Program-made: the position numbers and the translations under genes | Shown here: in pieces, positions 32,115 to 39,049 of the stretch | How positions within the stretch are numbered: position 1 is the first letter of the stretch | How the letters are laid out: the number at the start of each line of letters is the position of its first letter | Notes under the pieces: model-generated | Database searches by the model: none | What the model was told of the DNA's origin: nothing | Seen by the model: the letters and a program-made list of their open reading frames with translations, nothing else | Assembly: GCF_025465255.1 (NCBI RefSeq) | Contig: NZ_JAODNI010000077.1 | Span: 1 to 39,049 of the forward strand | DNA length: 39,049 nt | Source: Pseudonocardia sp. | GTDB taxonomy: Bacteria; Actinomycetota; Actinomycetes; Mycobacteriales; Pseudonocardiaceae | Direction: 5' to 3'

Positions 32115-33670
32115 GTGTCCTCCCCCCGGCTCCGGCGGGTCAGCAGGTACGCGGCCGGGGCGGAGATCAGGATCATCAGCAGGGCGTAGGGCGCCGCGGC
32201 GCCGTAGTGGATGGATGACGACTCGCTCCAGAACTGGGTGGCCAGGGTCTGCGTGCCGATGGGGGCCAGCAGCAGGGTGGACGTGAGCTCGGTGACGACC
32301 GCGAGGAACACCAGCGCCGACCCTGCCCCGAGCCCCCGCGCGATCAGGGGGAGGGTGACGCGCGCGAGCACCGCGGCGGAGCCGACGCCGAGCGAGCGCC
32401 CGACGTCGTCGAGCTCCGGGGGGATCTGGCCGAGCGCGGTGCGCAGGCTCACCATCGCCCGGGGCATGAACAGCACCGCGTAAGCGGCCAGCAGCATCAC
32501 CGTGCTCTGGTAGAGCGCGGGCAGGAACCGGATCGCGACCGTGATCAGCGCCAGCGCGACGACCATCCCGGGCAGCGAGTTGCCGATGTAGGTGCAGCGC
32601 TCGACGAGGCGGCTGATCCGGCCGCGGCGGCGGACGACAAGCCAGGCGACGGGCAGCGCGAGCGCGGACGTCACGACGGCGCCGAGCAGCCCCAGGCCGA
32701 GCGAGGTCGCGGTCGTGCGCAGCAGGTCATCGAGCGGGAAGGCCGTCGACGTGCTCGTGGCCAGCCAGAACGCGATGCAGCCGAGCGGGACGCCGAGGGC
32801 GAGCACCGCGAGCAGCGCCAGCGCCACGATCGCCGGGAGGGTGGCCGGGCCGAGCCGGTGCGGGACGGCGCGCCGCATCGCCCCGGAGCCGACGCGGGCG
32901 ACCCGGGCCCGGCCGGCGAGCCGCTGTTCGCCGCCCAGCAGCAGCAGGCACAGCAGCACCAGGACACCGGCGAGCATCGTGGCCCCGGCACCGTCGAACG
33001 TCGACTGGAACTGGTCGTAGATCGCGGTGGTGAAAGTGTCGAACCGCAGGGACTGCAGCGCGCCGAACTCCGCGAGCAGATGCAGGCCGACCAGGAGCGC
33101 GCCACCGAGCAGCGCGGGCCGGAGCTGGGGGAGCACGACCCGGACGAAGGTGTGCCAGGGCCCGTTGCCCAGCGCCCGGGACATGTCCTCGAACGCCGGG
33201 TCCGTGCCGCGCAGCACGGCCGCGACCGGCAGGTAGACCAGCGGGTAGTAGGACAGCGTCGTGACCAGGACGGCGGCGTCGAGACCCGCGAAACCCGGCG
33301 AGAGGGAGTACCAGCCGAAGCTGTTCACGAACGCGGGGACGGCGAGCGGCGCGGCCATCAGCCCGGTCCAGAGCGGCCGTCCGGGCAGGTCCGTGCGCTC
33401 GACGAGCCACGCCGCGCCGGTGCCGACGACCACGCACGCCGTCGTCCCGAGCAGCACCAGCTCGACGGTGTTCGTCAGCAGCTCGCCGACCCGCGGGCGC
33501 CACACGAGCGCGACGACCCCGGCCGGGCCGGTGCCGACGACCCCGGCCACGACGTAGCCGAGCGGGAGCAGGGTCAGCAGGGCGACCGCGACGGCCACGG
33601 CGAGGCGGAGCGGCGGGTACCGGAGACCGGTACCCGCCGCGCTGCCACCCCGTGCAGGGCTCCTGATCAA
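32111..33670 (-). CDS. fbpB: Fused iron ABC permease (FbpB type)
   Basis: A 519-residue permease made of two fused membrane domains (about 12 helices). Two EAA-type coupling loops are visible: DMSRALGNGPWHTFVRVVLP in the first half and DVGRSLGVGSAAVLARVTLP in the second. Such fusions are usual for the FbpB/SfuB ferric-iron branch. The reading frame begins with a TTG codon 7 bases after the binding-protein stop; this start is less certain, and a later start near the first helix is possible. Confidence 0.87.
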   Translation of the reverse strand: MIRSPARGGSAAGTGLRYPPLRLAVAVAVALLTLLPLGYVVAGVVGTGPAGVVALVWRPRVGELLTNTVELVLLGTTACVVVGTGAAWLVERTDLPGRPLWTGLMAAPLAVPAFVNSFGWYSLSPGFAGLDAAVLVTTLSYYPLVYLPVAAVLRGTDPAFEDMSRALGNGPWHTFVRVVLPQLRPALLGGALLVGLHLLAEFGALQSLRFDTFTTAIYDQFQSTFDGAGATMLAGVLVLLCLLLLGGEQRLAGRARVARVGSGAMRRAVPHRLGPATLPAIVALALLAVLALGVPLGCIAFWLATSTSTAFPLDDLLRTTATSLGLGLLGAVVTSALALPVAWLVVRRRGRISRLVERCTYIGNSLPGMVVALALITVAIRFLPALYQSTVMLLAAYAVLFMPRAMVSLRTALGQIPPELDDVGRSLGVGSAAVLARVTLPLIARGLGAGSALVFLAVVTELTSTLLLAPIGTQTLATQFWSESSSIHYGAAAPYALLMILISAPAAYLLTRRSRGEDT

Positions 33671-33677
33671 GGCCGGA

Positions 33678-34718
33678 TCACAGCAGGCCGACCCGCTGCA
33701 TCTCGGCGACGACCTTCGGGCCGTTGAGGGCGTTCAGGTCGACGTTCGGGGCGTCCAGCTCGGCCAGCGGCTTGAGCTTCGGGTTCGGGGCGACCCCGCC
33801 GCCGACGCTGTACTCGAGCGCGGTGCTGTCGGAGAGGATCTTCTGGCCCTCGGCGCCGCTCATGAAGGCGAGGAGCTGCTGGGCCTCGGCCGGGTGCTTG
33901 CTCGCCTTCACGACGCCGCCGCCGGAGACGCTCAGGAACGCGCCCGGGTCCTGGTTGCCGAAGAACTCGAGCTTCGTCGCGGCGCTGTTGGCGCCGCCGT
34001 CGGCCTGGTCGCCGTACCAGTAGTAGTGGTAGATCACGCCGCCCGGGACCTCGCCGGCGTTGGCGGCCTTCATGATCGTGCTGTTGCCGCGGTAGATCTT
34101 CGCGTTGTCCTTGATCCCCTGCAGCCAGGCCGCACCGGCGGCGTCGCCCTGGGTCAGGTAGACGGCGCTCACGATGGCCTGGAAGTCCGCGCCGCTCGGC
34201 GAGATGCCGAACTTGTCCTTCCACTCCGGCTTCGCCAGATCCATGATCGACGCCGGCAGCTGGGCGTCGGTGAGCGTGGCCGAGTTGTAGACGAAGACGG
34301 TGGAGCGCGCCGCCACACCGACCCAGTCGCCCTTGCTCGACGAGTACTGCGCCGGGACCTGGGCCTTGGTCGCCGCGTCGACCGGCGCGAACAGGTCCTT
34401 GCTCGACACCAGCGACATCGCGGGGGAGTTCTCGGTGATGAACACGTCGGCCGGGGAGGCCGCGCCCTCGGCGACGATCTGGTTGGCCAGCTCGAAGTCG
34501 CTGCCGTTGCGGACCTCGACCTTCACCCCGGTCTTCGCCGTGAAGGCGTCGGCCCAGGCCTGCCCGACCTCCTCGTGCTGGGCGTTGTAGAGCACCAGCG
34601 CGGTGTCGGAGGCGGGCGCGGCGGCGGTCGTGGACGCGCCGCCACCGCAGGCGGCGGTGAGCGACAGCGCCGCAACGGCGGCCGCGGCGGCGATCAGGTG
34701 ACGTCTGGCGGGGCGCAC
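33678..34718 (-). CDS. fbpA: Fe(III) substrate-binding lipoprotein (FbpA type)
   Basis: A 346-residue secreted lipoprotein: basic start, hydrophobic core and LTAAC lipobox, with Cys24 the lipidated residue. The mature part follows the class of extracellular solute-binding proteins for ferric iron; a tyrosine cluster (Tyr230, 232, 233 and 235 in VIYHYYWYG) suits Fe(III) coordination. GTG start with AAGGAG upstream. An IdeR-like half-site lies 70-90 bases upstream, so iron repression is likely. Confidence 0.9.
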   Translation of the reverse strand: MRPARRHLIAAAAAVAALSLTAACGGGASTTAAAPASDTALVLYNAQHEEVGQAWADAFTAKTGVKVEVRNGSDFELANQIVAEGAASPADVFITENSPAMSLVSSKDLFAPVDAATKAQVPAQYSSSKGDWVGVAARSTVFVYNSATLTDAQLPASIMDLAKPEWKDKFGISPSGADFQAIVSAVYLTQGDAAGAAWLQGIKDNAKIYRGNSTIMKAANAGEVPGGVIYHYYWYGDQADGGANSAATKLEFFGNQDPGAFLSVSGGGVVKASKHPAEAQQLLAFMSGAEGQKILSDSTALEYSVGGGVAPNPKLKPLAELDAPNVDLNALNGPKVVAEMQRVGLL

Positions 34719-34789
34719 GAGGGCTCCTTCTTCAACGGTGGGCGGGGCCGTCCAGCGCGGGTGTCGACGAGCCCGCGCCGGCTCGAAAG

Positions 34790-34808
34790 GAAGGTTAGGC
34801 TTCTACAA
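34790..34808 (-). promoter_or_regulatory. IdeR/DtxR-like iron box half-match
   Basis: The 19-bp stretch at 34790-34808 contains AGGTTAGGCT and agrees with the IdeR/DtxR consensus TTAGGTTAGGCTAACCTAA at about 12 of 19 positions: the left half is nearly complete, the right half poor. It lies between the ferric-iron ABC operon and the two-component genes. IdeR with iron could repress one or both promoters. Confidence 0.5.
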
Positions 34809-34821
34809 GTGAGGCTCGGCT

Positions 34822-34847
34822 CCCTAGTATTAGGGGGTGCTGCCCCC
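34822..34847 (+). promoter_or_regulatory. Probable leaderless promoter with palindromes at the response-regulator start
   Basis: TAGTAT at 34825-34830 fits a TANNNT -10 element placed so that transcription would begin at about the GTG start (34837); there is no ribosome site. The -10 lies in a perfect palindrome, CCCTA-GTAT-TAGGG (34822-34835). A second inverted repeat, GGGGG-TGCTG-CCCCC (34833-34847), spans the start codon. Leaderless messages are common in actinobacteria; autoregulation is inferred. Confidence 0.5.
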
Positions 34848-35478
34848 ACCCGAGACACCGGGCCGGATCCCGGTCCTCCTCCTGGACGACCACCGGGTGT
34901 TCACCGACCTGCTCGAGCTCAGCCTCGGCCTGCAGCCGGACCTGCACTGCGTCGCGGTCGCGCACACCGCGCGCGAGGGTCTGGCCAAGGCCGCGGCGGT
35001 GGACTTCGCGGTGGCCGTCGTCGACCTGCAGCTCCCGGACGCGGGCGGGCTGGACCTGATCCCGCGGCTGCGCGAGCTGCGCCCGGACGCCCGGATCGTG
35101 GTGCTCACCGCGCACCCCCGCGCGGACCTGGCCGACCGCGCCCTCGCCGCGGGCGCGGTCGCGTTCCTGGGCAAGGACGCGGCGCTGGCCACGATCCTCG
35201 CCGCCGTGCGGAACGCCGACGCCGCGCGCCCCGTCGTCGAGGCGGAGGCGTGCCTGCCCGCGGCGCGGATCGGCCTGACCCACCGCGAGTACGACGTGCT
35301 GCGCCAGCTCGGGCAGGGCCTGGACGCCAACCGGATCGCCACGGCGCTGGGGATCTCGCTGCACACCACCCGGGACCACATCAAGTCCGTGATGGCGAAG
35401 CTCGGCGTGCACAGCCAGCTCGGTGCCGTCGTCTCCGCCGAACGCCTCGGCCTCATCTCGCTCGGGTCCCGGTACTAG
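34837..35478 (+). CDS. NarL-family response regulator
   Basis: A 213-residue regulator. The receiver domain (1-125) has Asp17-Asp18, the phosphoacceptor Asp63, switch Thr91 and Lys113. A LuxR-type HTH follows (about 145-210; LTHREYDVLRQLGQGLDANRIATAL). The cognate kinase begins right after the stop. GTG start, probably on a leaderless message. Its target may include the divergent iron ABC operon. Confidence 0.92.
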   Translation: MLPPPETPGRIPVLLLDDHRVFTDLLELSLGLQPDLHCVAVAHTAREGLAKAAAVDFAVAVVDLQLPDAGGLDLIPRLRELRPDARIVVLTAHPRADLADRALAAGAVAFLGKDAALATILAAVRNADAARPVVEAEACLPAARIGLTHREYDVLRQLGQGLDANRIATALGISLHTTRDHIKSVMAKLGVHSQLGAVVSAERLGLISLGSRY

Positions 35479-36855
35479 ATGTCCGTCCGCGTGGCCGGGC
35501 CGTTGCTGCGCCGGACCCTGGTCCGGCACGTCCTGCTCACCGCCGTCGTCGCGGTCGTCGTGTCCGGGCTGCTGGGCGTCGGCGTCTGGCGGTTCGCCGA
35601 GGACGACGCGCACCGGACGGCGGAGAGGGTCGCGCGCCAGCTCGCGTCCGCGGTGCTGGTCCCGCTGTCCGAGCGGGACTACGAGCGGCCCGGCGGCTTC
35701 TCCCGGGACGAGCTGGTCGCCGACCTGGCGCCGTTCCTGGGCTCGGGCATGGTCGAACGGGTCAAGGTCTTCACCGTCTCCGGCGACGTCGCGCGGATCG
35801 TCTTCTCCGACGAGCAGCGCGTCGAGGGGCGCAGCGGCCGGCTGGACCCTGATCTCGCCGCGCGCCTGGACCGCGGCGAGGTGGTGGTGCAGCAGGTGCC
35901 GGACGACCCCGAGCACGCCTACGAGCGGAGCCTGCCGGGAGAGCGGTTCGAGGTCTATTTCGGGTTCCGGGATGCGGGTGGCAACGACACGAGGCTCGAG
36001 GTCTACGTCCCCGTCGACGTCGGCGCCACCACCCGGCACGCCGTCACGGTGCTGGTGCCGCTGGTAATGGCCGGCCTGGTGCTGCTCGCCCTCGCCACCG
36101 TCCCGCTGTCGATCTCGCTCGCCCGGCGGATGGAACGCGACCGCGCCGAGCAGCGGGCCGTGCGGAACTACGGGCTCGCGGCCGCGGAGCGCGCCCGCCG
36201 GGACCTCGCGCAGCGCCTGCACGACGGCGTCATCCCGGACCTCGCGGGCGCGAGCCTGCTGATGGAGGCGTTCCGCGCGGAGGGCCGCCGGTCCGGCGAC
36301 GAGATCCCGTGGGAGCTCCTGGACCACGCCCACGAGGTGGTCGCGGACGACGTGCGCCGGTTGCGCGCGCTGCTCAGCGAGCTCGTGGGACCGGGCCCGA
36401 TCGCGGACGACCTGGCCGGGGCGCTGCAGGACCTGGTCGCGCAGCTGCGCAGCGGCCCCGGCCGGGTGGCGGAGGAGCGCGAGCCGCGGGTGTCGATCGA
36501 GGTCGGCGGGGTGGACGGGCTGCCCGAGGGCACCGCCGTCCTGCTCCACCGGGTCGCCGGGGAGCTGCTGCGCAACGCCTTCCGGCACGCCGAGGCCGAG
36601 AACGTCCGGGTGCGCGTCGCCGGCGGACCCGGGGAGACGGTCGAACTGTCCGTCACCGACGACGGCGTGGGCCTCGACCCGGGCCGGCGCCGCCGGCCCG
36701 GCCACATCGGCCTGCTGCTCGTCGAGCAGGTCGTCGGGGACGGCGGCGGCCGGACGGTGCTCGAGGGCGCGCCGGGCGCGGGCACGACGGTGACGGTGGT
36801 CCTCCCGCGCCGGCTGCGGGCCTGGGCGGGCGAGCCGGCCCCCGCCGCGGCCTGA
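35479..36855 (+). CDS. HisKA_3-type sensor histidine kinase
   Basis: A 458-residue membrane kinase. TM1 lies at about 18-38, an extracytoplasmic sensor at about 40-188 and TM2 at about 189-213. A dimerisation domain with phosphoacceptor His248 (RLHDGVIPDL) follows, then a GHKL ATPase with Asn366 (ELLRNAFRH) and DDGVGLD. ATG directly follows the response-regulator stop. The sensor region shows no iron-binding motif I recognise, so the signal is unknown. Confidence 0.92.
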   Translation: MSVRVAGPLLRRTLVRHVLLTAVVAVVVSGLLGVGVWRFAEDDAHRTAERVARQLASAVLVPLSERDYERPGGFSRDELVADLAPFLGSGMVERVKVFTVSGDVARIVFSDEQRVEGRSGRLDPDLAARLDRGEVVVQQVPDDPEHAYERSLPGERFEVYFGFRDAGGNDTRLEVYVPVDVGATTRHAVTVLVPLVMAGLVLLALATVPLSISLARRMERDRAEQRAVRNYGLAAAERARRDLAQRLHDGVIPDLAGASLLMEAFRAEGRRSGDEIPWELLDHAHEVVADDVRRLRALLSELVGPGPIADDLAGALQDLVAQLRSGPGRVAEEREPRVSIEVGGVDGLPEGTAVLLHRVAGELLRNAFRHAEAENVRVRVAGGPGETVELSVTDDGVGLDPGRRRRPGHIGLLLVEQVVGDGGGRTVLEGAPGAGTTVTVVLPRRLRAWAGEPAPAAA

Positions 36856-36886
36856 GCACAGCGGCCCACGTCTCGTCCCGCGGCGG

Positions 36887-37732
36887 TCAGGACCAGGGGG
36901 TGACAGGGCGGGTGCGCGGTTCGCCGTCGAGGACGACGTCGATCCTCTCGTCGAAGAAGGCGACGAGGTCCCGCACGTGCCCGGCTTCGTGCAGCGGGGC
37001 GGGGTAGCTCCAGGCGAGGTCGGGCACGGTACGACCGTCGAGGGTGACGGAGAAGTAGGACGCCTCGCCCTTGTAGGCGCAGCGGGTCCGGGTCGCGCTG
37101 GGGACGAGCTCGGCGCGGACGTCCGCGCGCGGCAGGTAGTAGCGGGTCGGCAGCGTGGTCTCGAACAGCAGGACGGGCCTCGTGGACTCGGCGATCACGG
37201 TGCCGTCGAGTTCGAGCCGCACGTGGCGTGAGCTGGCGAGGACGTCGATGCGGTGGAACGGGTCCCGGGGATGGGACACGGTGACCTCGTCCTCCTCGTA
37301 CCAGGTGTCGAAGGCGGTGAAGTCGAGGACGACGTAGCCGGTCAGGTCGGGGTCGGCGAGCCGGAAGGCGGCCGCGGGGAGGGTCCGGTCGTCGCCCTGG
37401 ACGTCGAGCGCCTCCCCCTCGGTGGAATGGATGCGGAACGGGATCGACGGGTCGAGGACCGGGCGCCGGGACACCTCGGGCAAGGGCTTGCCGACGTCGT
37501 CGCCGGCCACCGCTGCGGGCCCGGCCGGCGCGAGCCGGGCGTGGAGGTCCCGAGTCGGGACGGCGTAGCTGGGCACCACCCGGCGGGGCTCCCACACCAG
37601 GACGGCGTGCGTGGTGTCGACGACGGTGGCGCCGTCCAGCTCGGCCCGGATGCGTTTCGCGAGGGGCTCGTGCCGCACCTCGTCGAGCCCGCCCAGCAGC
37701 GACTCGCGAACTCTGAGACTCATGCGGTGCAT
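36887..37732 (-). CDS. Tandem DUF427 protein
   Basis: A protein of about 281 residues with two DUF427 domains: first about 20-120 (RAELDGATVVDTTHAVLVWEP) and second about 155-260 (VRLELDGTVIAESTRPVLLFE; TRCAYKGEASYFSV). DUF427 is a small beta-rich domain of unknown function. Two ATG codons (37732 and 37723) both lie behind a GGGAG, so the start is uncertain by 3 residues. The P-type ATPase gene ends 47 bases upstream on the same strand. Confidence 0.82.
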   Translation of the reverse strand: MHRMSLRVRESLLGGLDEVRHEPLAKRIRAELDGATVVDTTHAVLVWEPRRVVPSYAVPTRDLHARLAPAGPAAVAGDDVGKPLPEVSRRPVLDPSIPFRIHSTEGEALDVQGDDRTLPAAAFRLADPDLTGYVVLDFTAFDTWYEEDEVTVSHPRDPFHRIDVLASSRHVRLELDGTVIAESTRPVLLFETTLPTRYYLPRADVRAELVPSATRTRCAYKGEASYFSVTLDGRTVPDLAWSYPAPLHEAGHVRDLVAFFDERIDVVLDGEPRTRPVTPWS

Positions 37733-37779
37733 CCTGCTCCCGGCCGGACGGCCGCGACACCGCCGAACCCAGGACCGGG

Positions 37780-39048
37780 TCAGCGACCGGGCCGGGCCGG
37801 GCGGGGGAGCTTGTCGAGTCCCAGCAGGCGGTCGAGCAGGCGGAACCGGTAGGCGACGGTCAGCGCGCCGAACCACAGCACGAGCGCGGGCAGCACGATC
37901 GTGAACACGGGCCGGGCGGGGCCGGTCAGCCCGAAGTAGTCCGACAGGACCGGGACGAACAGCACGCCGACGAAGGCGGCGACGAGGACCGCGACGAGGA
38001 TCGCCGGCCGCTTGTCGGAGATCGGCCGGGTCCAGGCGGCGAAGAACCGGGTGGGCGGGGCGAGGAACAGGATGAGCACGAACGAGGCGAGGCAGACGAA
38101 GGTCGACAAACCGGTCTGTGCGCCGAGCGTGGCCGCCGCCTCGGCGAAGTCGGCGTCGGTGCCGTAGGTGAGGCCCGTGTAGCCCTCGAACGCGGTGATC
38201 ACCTCGGCCGGGGTGCGTCCGGTGGTGAAACCCTGCGCGACGGCCTGGTAGAGCCAGGCGTAGACGGCGGTCCCGAAGCCGGCGGTGAGCACCGCGGCAG
38301 GGACGACGAACCGGGCGAGGTTGCCCAGCAGGTGCTCGTCGGGCGGCGTGGGCCGAGCCCAGAAGGTGAGGAACAGCGTCGGCACACCGACGGTGAGCAG
38401 GGTCAACCCGACCTGCGTGGGGGAGTAGGGGAAACCCAGCCCGAGCATGGTGACCGCCAGGATGACCAGGCCCTGGGTGGCGACGCGGGCGAGGAAGACG
38501 TACATCGACACGGCGATCCCGTTGATGATGCGCCGGCCCTCCCGCTGGGCGGGCAGCAGCGCCGCGAACGAGTCGTCGACGAGCACGATGTCGGCGACGT
38601 CGCGGGTGACGGCACTGCCGCTGCGCATGGCCACGCCGACCTGGGCGTTCTTCAGCGCGCGGGCGTCGTTGACGCCGTCGCCGATCATGGCGACGTAGCG
38701 GCCCCGGCGACGCAGGGAGGAGACGATGCGCTCCTTCTGCTCGGGGGCGACGCGGCCGAAGACGGTGGTCCGGGCGACGAGGGCGTCCAGGGCGGCGTCG
38801 TCGAGGTCGTCGAGGTCGGCCCCGGCGACCGGCTCGCCCGCGTCGAGCCCGGCCTGGGTGGTCAGCGCGGCGACGGTGCGCGGGTCGTCGCCGGAGAGCA
38901 CCTTCAGCGCGACGCCGTCCTCCCGGAACCGCGCGATGGTCTCGGCGACCTCCGGGCGCAGCTCGTCGGCGAGGGCGACGACGGCGACGGGCTCGAGGGC
39001 CGGCAACGCCGCGCGGCCGTCGGGGCCGCGGAGGCCGGCGGCGGCGTC
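37780..39048 (-). CDS. P-type cation ATPase, C-terminal part (5' end outside window)
   Basis: The last ~420 residues of a P-type ATPase. It begins in the P domain, with LSGDDPRTV, VFGRVAPEQKE and the Mg2+-binding MIGDGVND, then DSFAALLPAQREGRRI and about six hydrophobic C-terminal helices. The frame is open to the window edge (a TTG at 39006 is internal). The Cation_ATPase_C-like end suggests the P2/P3 branch (Ca2+, Mg2+ or undefined cation) rather than a heavy-metal P1B pump. The phosphorylation Asp lies outside the window. Confidence 0.88.
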   Translation of the reverse strand, partial: DAAAGLRGPDGRAALPALEPVAVVALADELRPEVAETIARFREDGVALKVLSGDDPRTVAALTTQAGLDAGEPVAGADLDDLDDAALDALVARTTVFGRVAPEQKERIVSSLRRRGRYVAMIGDGVNDARALKNAQVGVAMRSGSAVTRDVADIVLVDDSFAALLPAQREGRRIINGIAVSMYVFLARVATQGLVILAVTMLGLGFPYSPTQVGLTLLTVGVPTLFLTFWARPTPPDEHLLGNLARFVVPAAVLTAGFGTAVYAWLYQAVAQGFTTGRTPAEVITAFEGYTGLTYGTDADFAEAAATLGAQTGLSTFVCLASFVLILFLAPPTRFFAAWTRPISDKRPAILVAVLVAAFVGVLFVPVLSDYFGLTGPARPVFTIVLPALVLWFGALTVAYRFRLLDRLLGLDKLPRPARPGR

Positions 39049-39049
39049 G

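Overview
The window reads as one densely coded stretch of a very GC-rich actinobacterial chromosome. Support for this: many GTG and a few TTG starts, ATGA/GTGA stop-start overlaps, almost no intergenic space, a DUF3043-like actinobacterial membrane protein, a large LuxR-family ATPase regulator and an IdeR/DtxR-like half-site. A Pseudonocardia-like relative is my best guess, but that is inference. I see no rRNA, tRNA, CRISPR array, insertion sequence or phage gene. No stretch over 300 bases lacks a gene; the longest gaps are the IclR/LysR divergent region (about 215 bp, holding palindromes), 11787-11946 (about 160 bp, nothing convincing) and the amidohydrolase/ligA divergent region (about 158 bp).

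Layout. 1-800: 3' part of a 2-oxo-acid dehydrogenase E2 gene. 802-2350: ABM-domain membrane protein, a degenerate Rossmann-like protein and a PHA-granule-like helical protein. 2373-11528: catabolic block with a divergent ACMSD-type amidohydrolase, LigA/LigB extradiol dioxygenase, phasin-like protein, an unusual shikimate-dehydrogenase homologue, MBL hydrolase, type II NADH dehydrogenase, MHS-type transporter, type II dehydroquinase, a small membrane protein and a Gfo/Idh/MocA oxidoreductase. 11538-15184 (minus): small unknown, DUF3043-like protein, QuiC-type 3-dehydroshikimate dehydratase/HPPD-like fusion, and a damaged corA. 15279-17018: class I PHA synthase, convergent with an IclR regulator. 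18040-21894: LysR and LAL regulators. 21977-25692: 2-oxopent-4-enoate hydratase, 4-oxalocrotonate decarboxylase, DUF2218, RidA, TIM-barrel protein, GNAT. 25706-28397: second TIM-barrel protein, RHH regulator, PHB-depolymerase-like esterase, DUF2795-like protein. 28510-30988: Kup potassium transporter and a membrane protein. 31083-34718: Fe(III) ABC importer, divergent from a NarL-type two-component system (34837-36855). 36887 to the end: DUF427 protein and a partial P-type ATPase.

How the genes may work together (inference). The transporter, dehydrogenase homologue, dehydroquinase and QuiC-type dehydratase together are the toolkit that converts hydroaromatics (quinate/shikimate) to protocatechuate. 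LigAB would open the ring. The amidohydrolase is of the family that decarboxylates carboxylated muconic semialdehydes, and the hydratase/decarboxylase pair belongs to the lower meta pathway. This suggests a decarboxylating protocatechuate (or aminocarboxylated-aromatic) meta-cleavage route ending in acetyl-CoA and pyruvate. The PHA synthase, two phasin-like proteins and a depolymerase-like esterase in the same neighbourhood suggest that carbon is channelled into and out of polyester granules. The semialdehyde dehydrogenase, tautomerase and aldolase of a complete route are not in the window.
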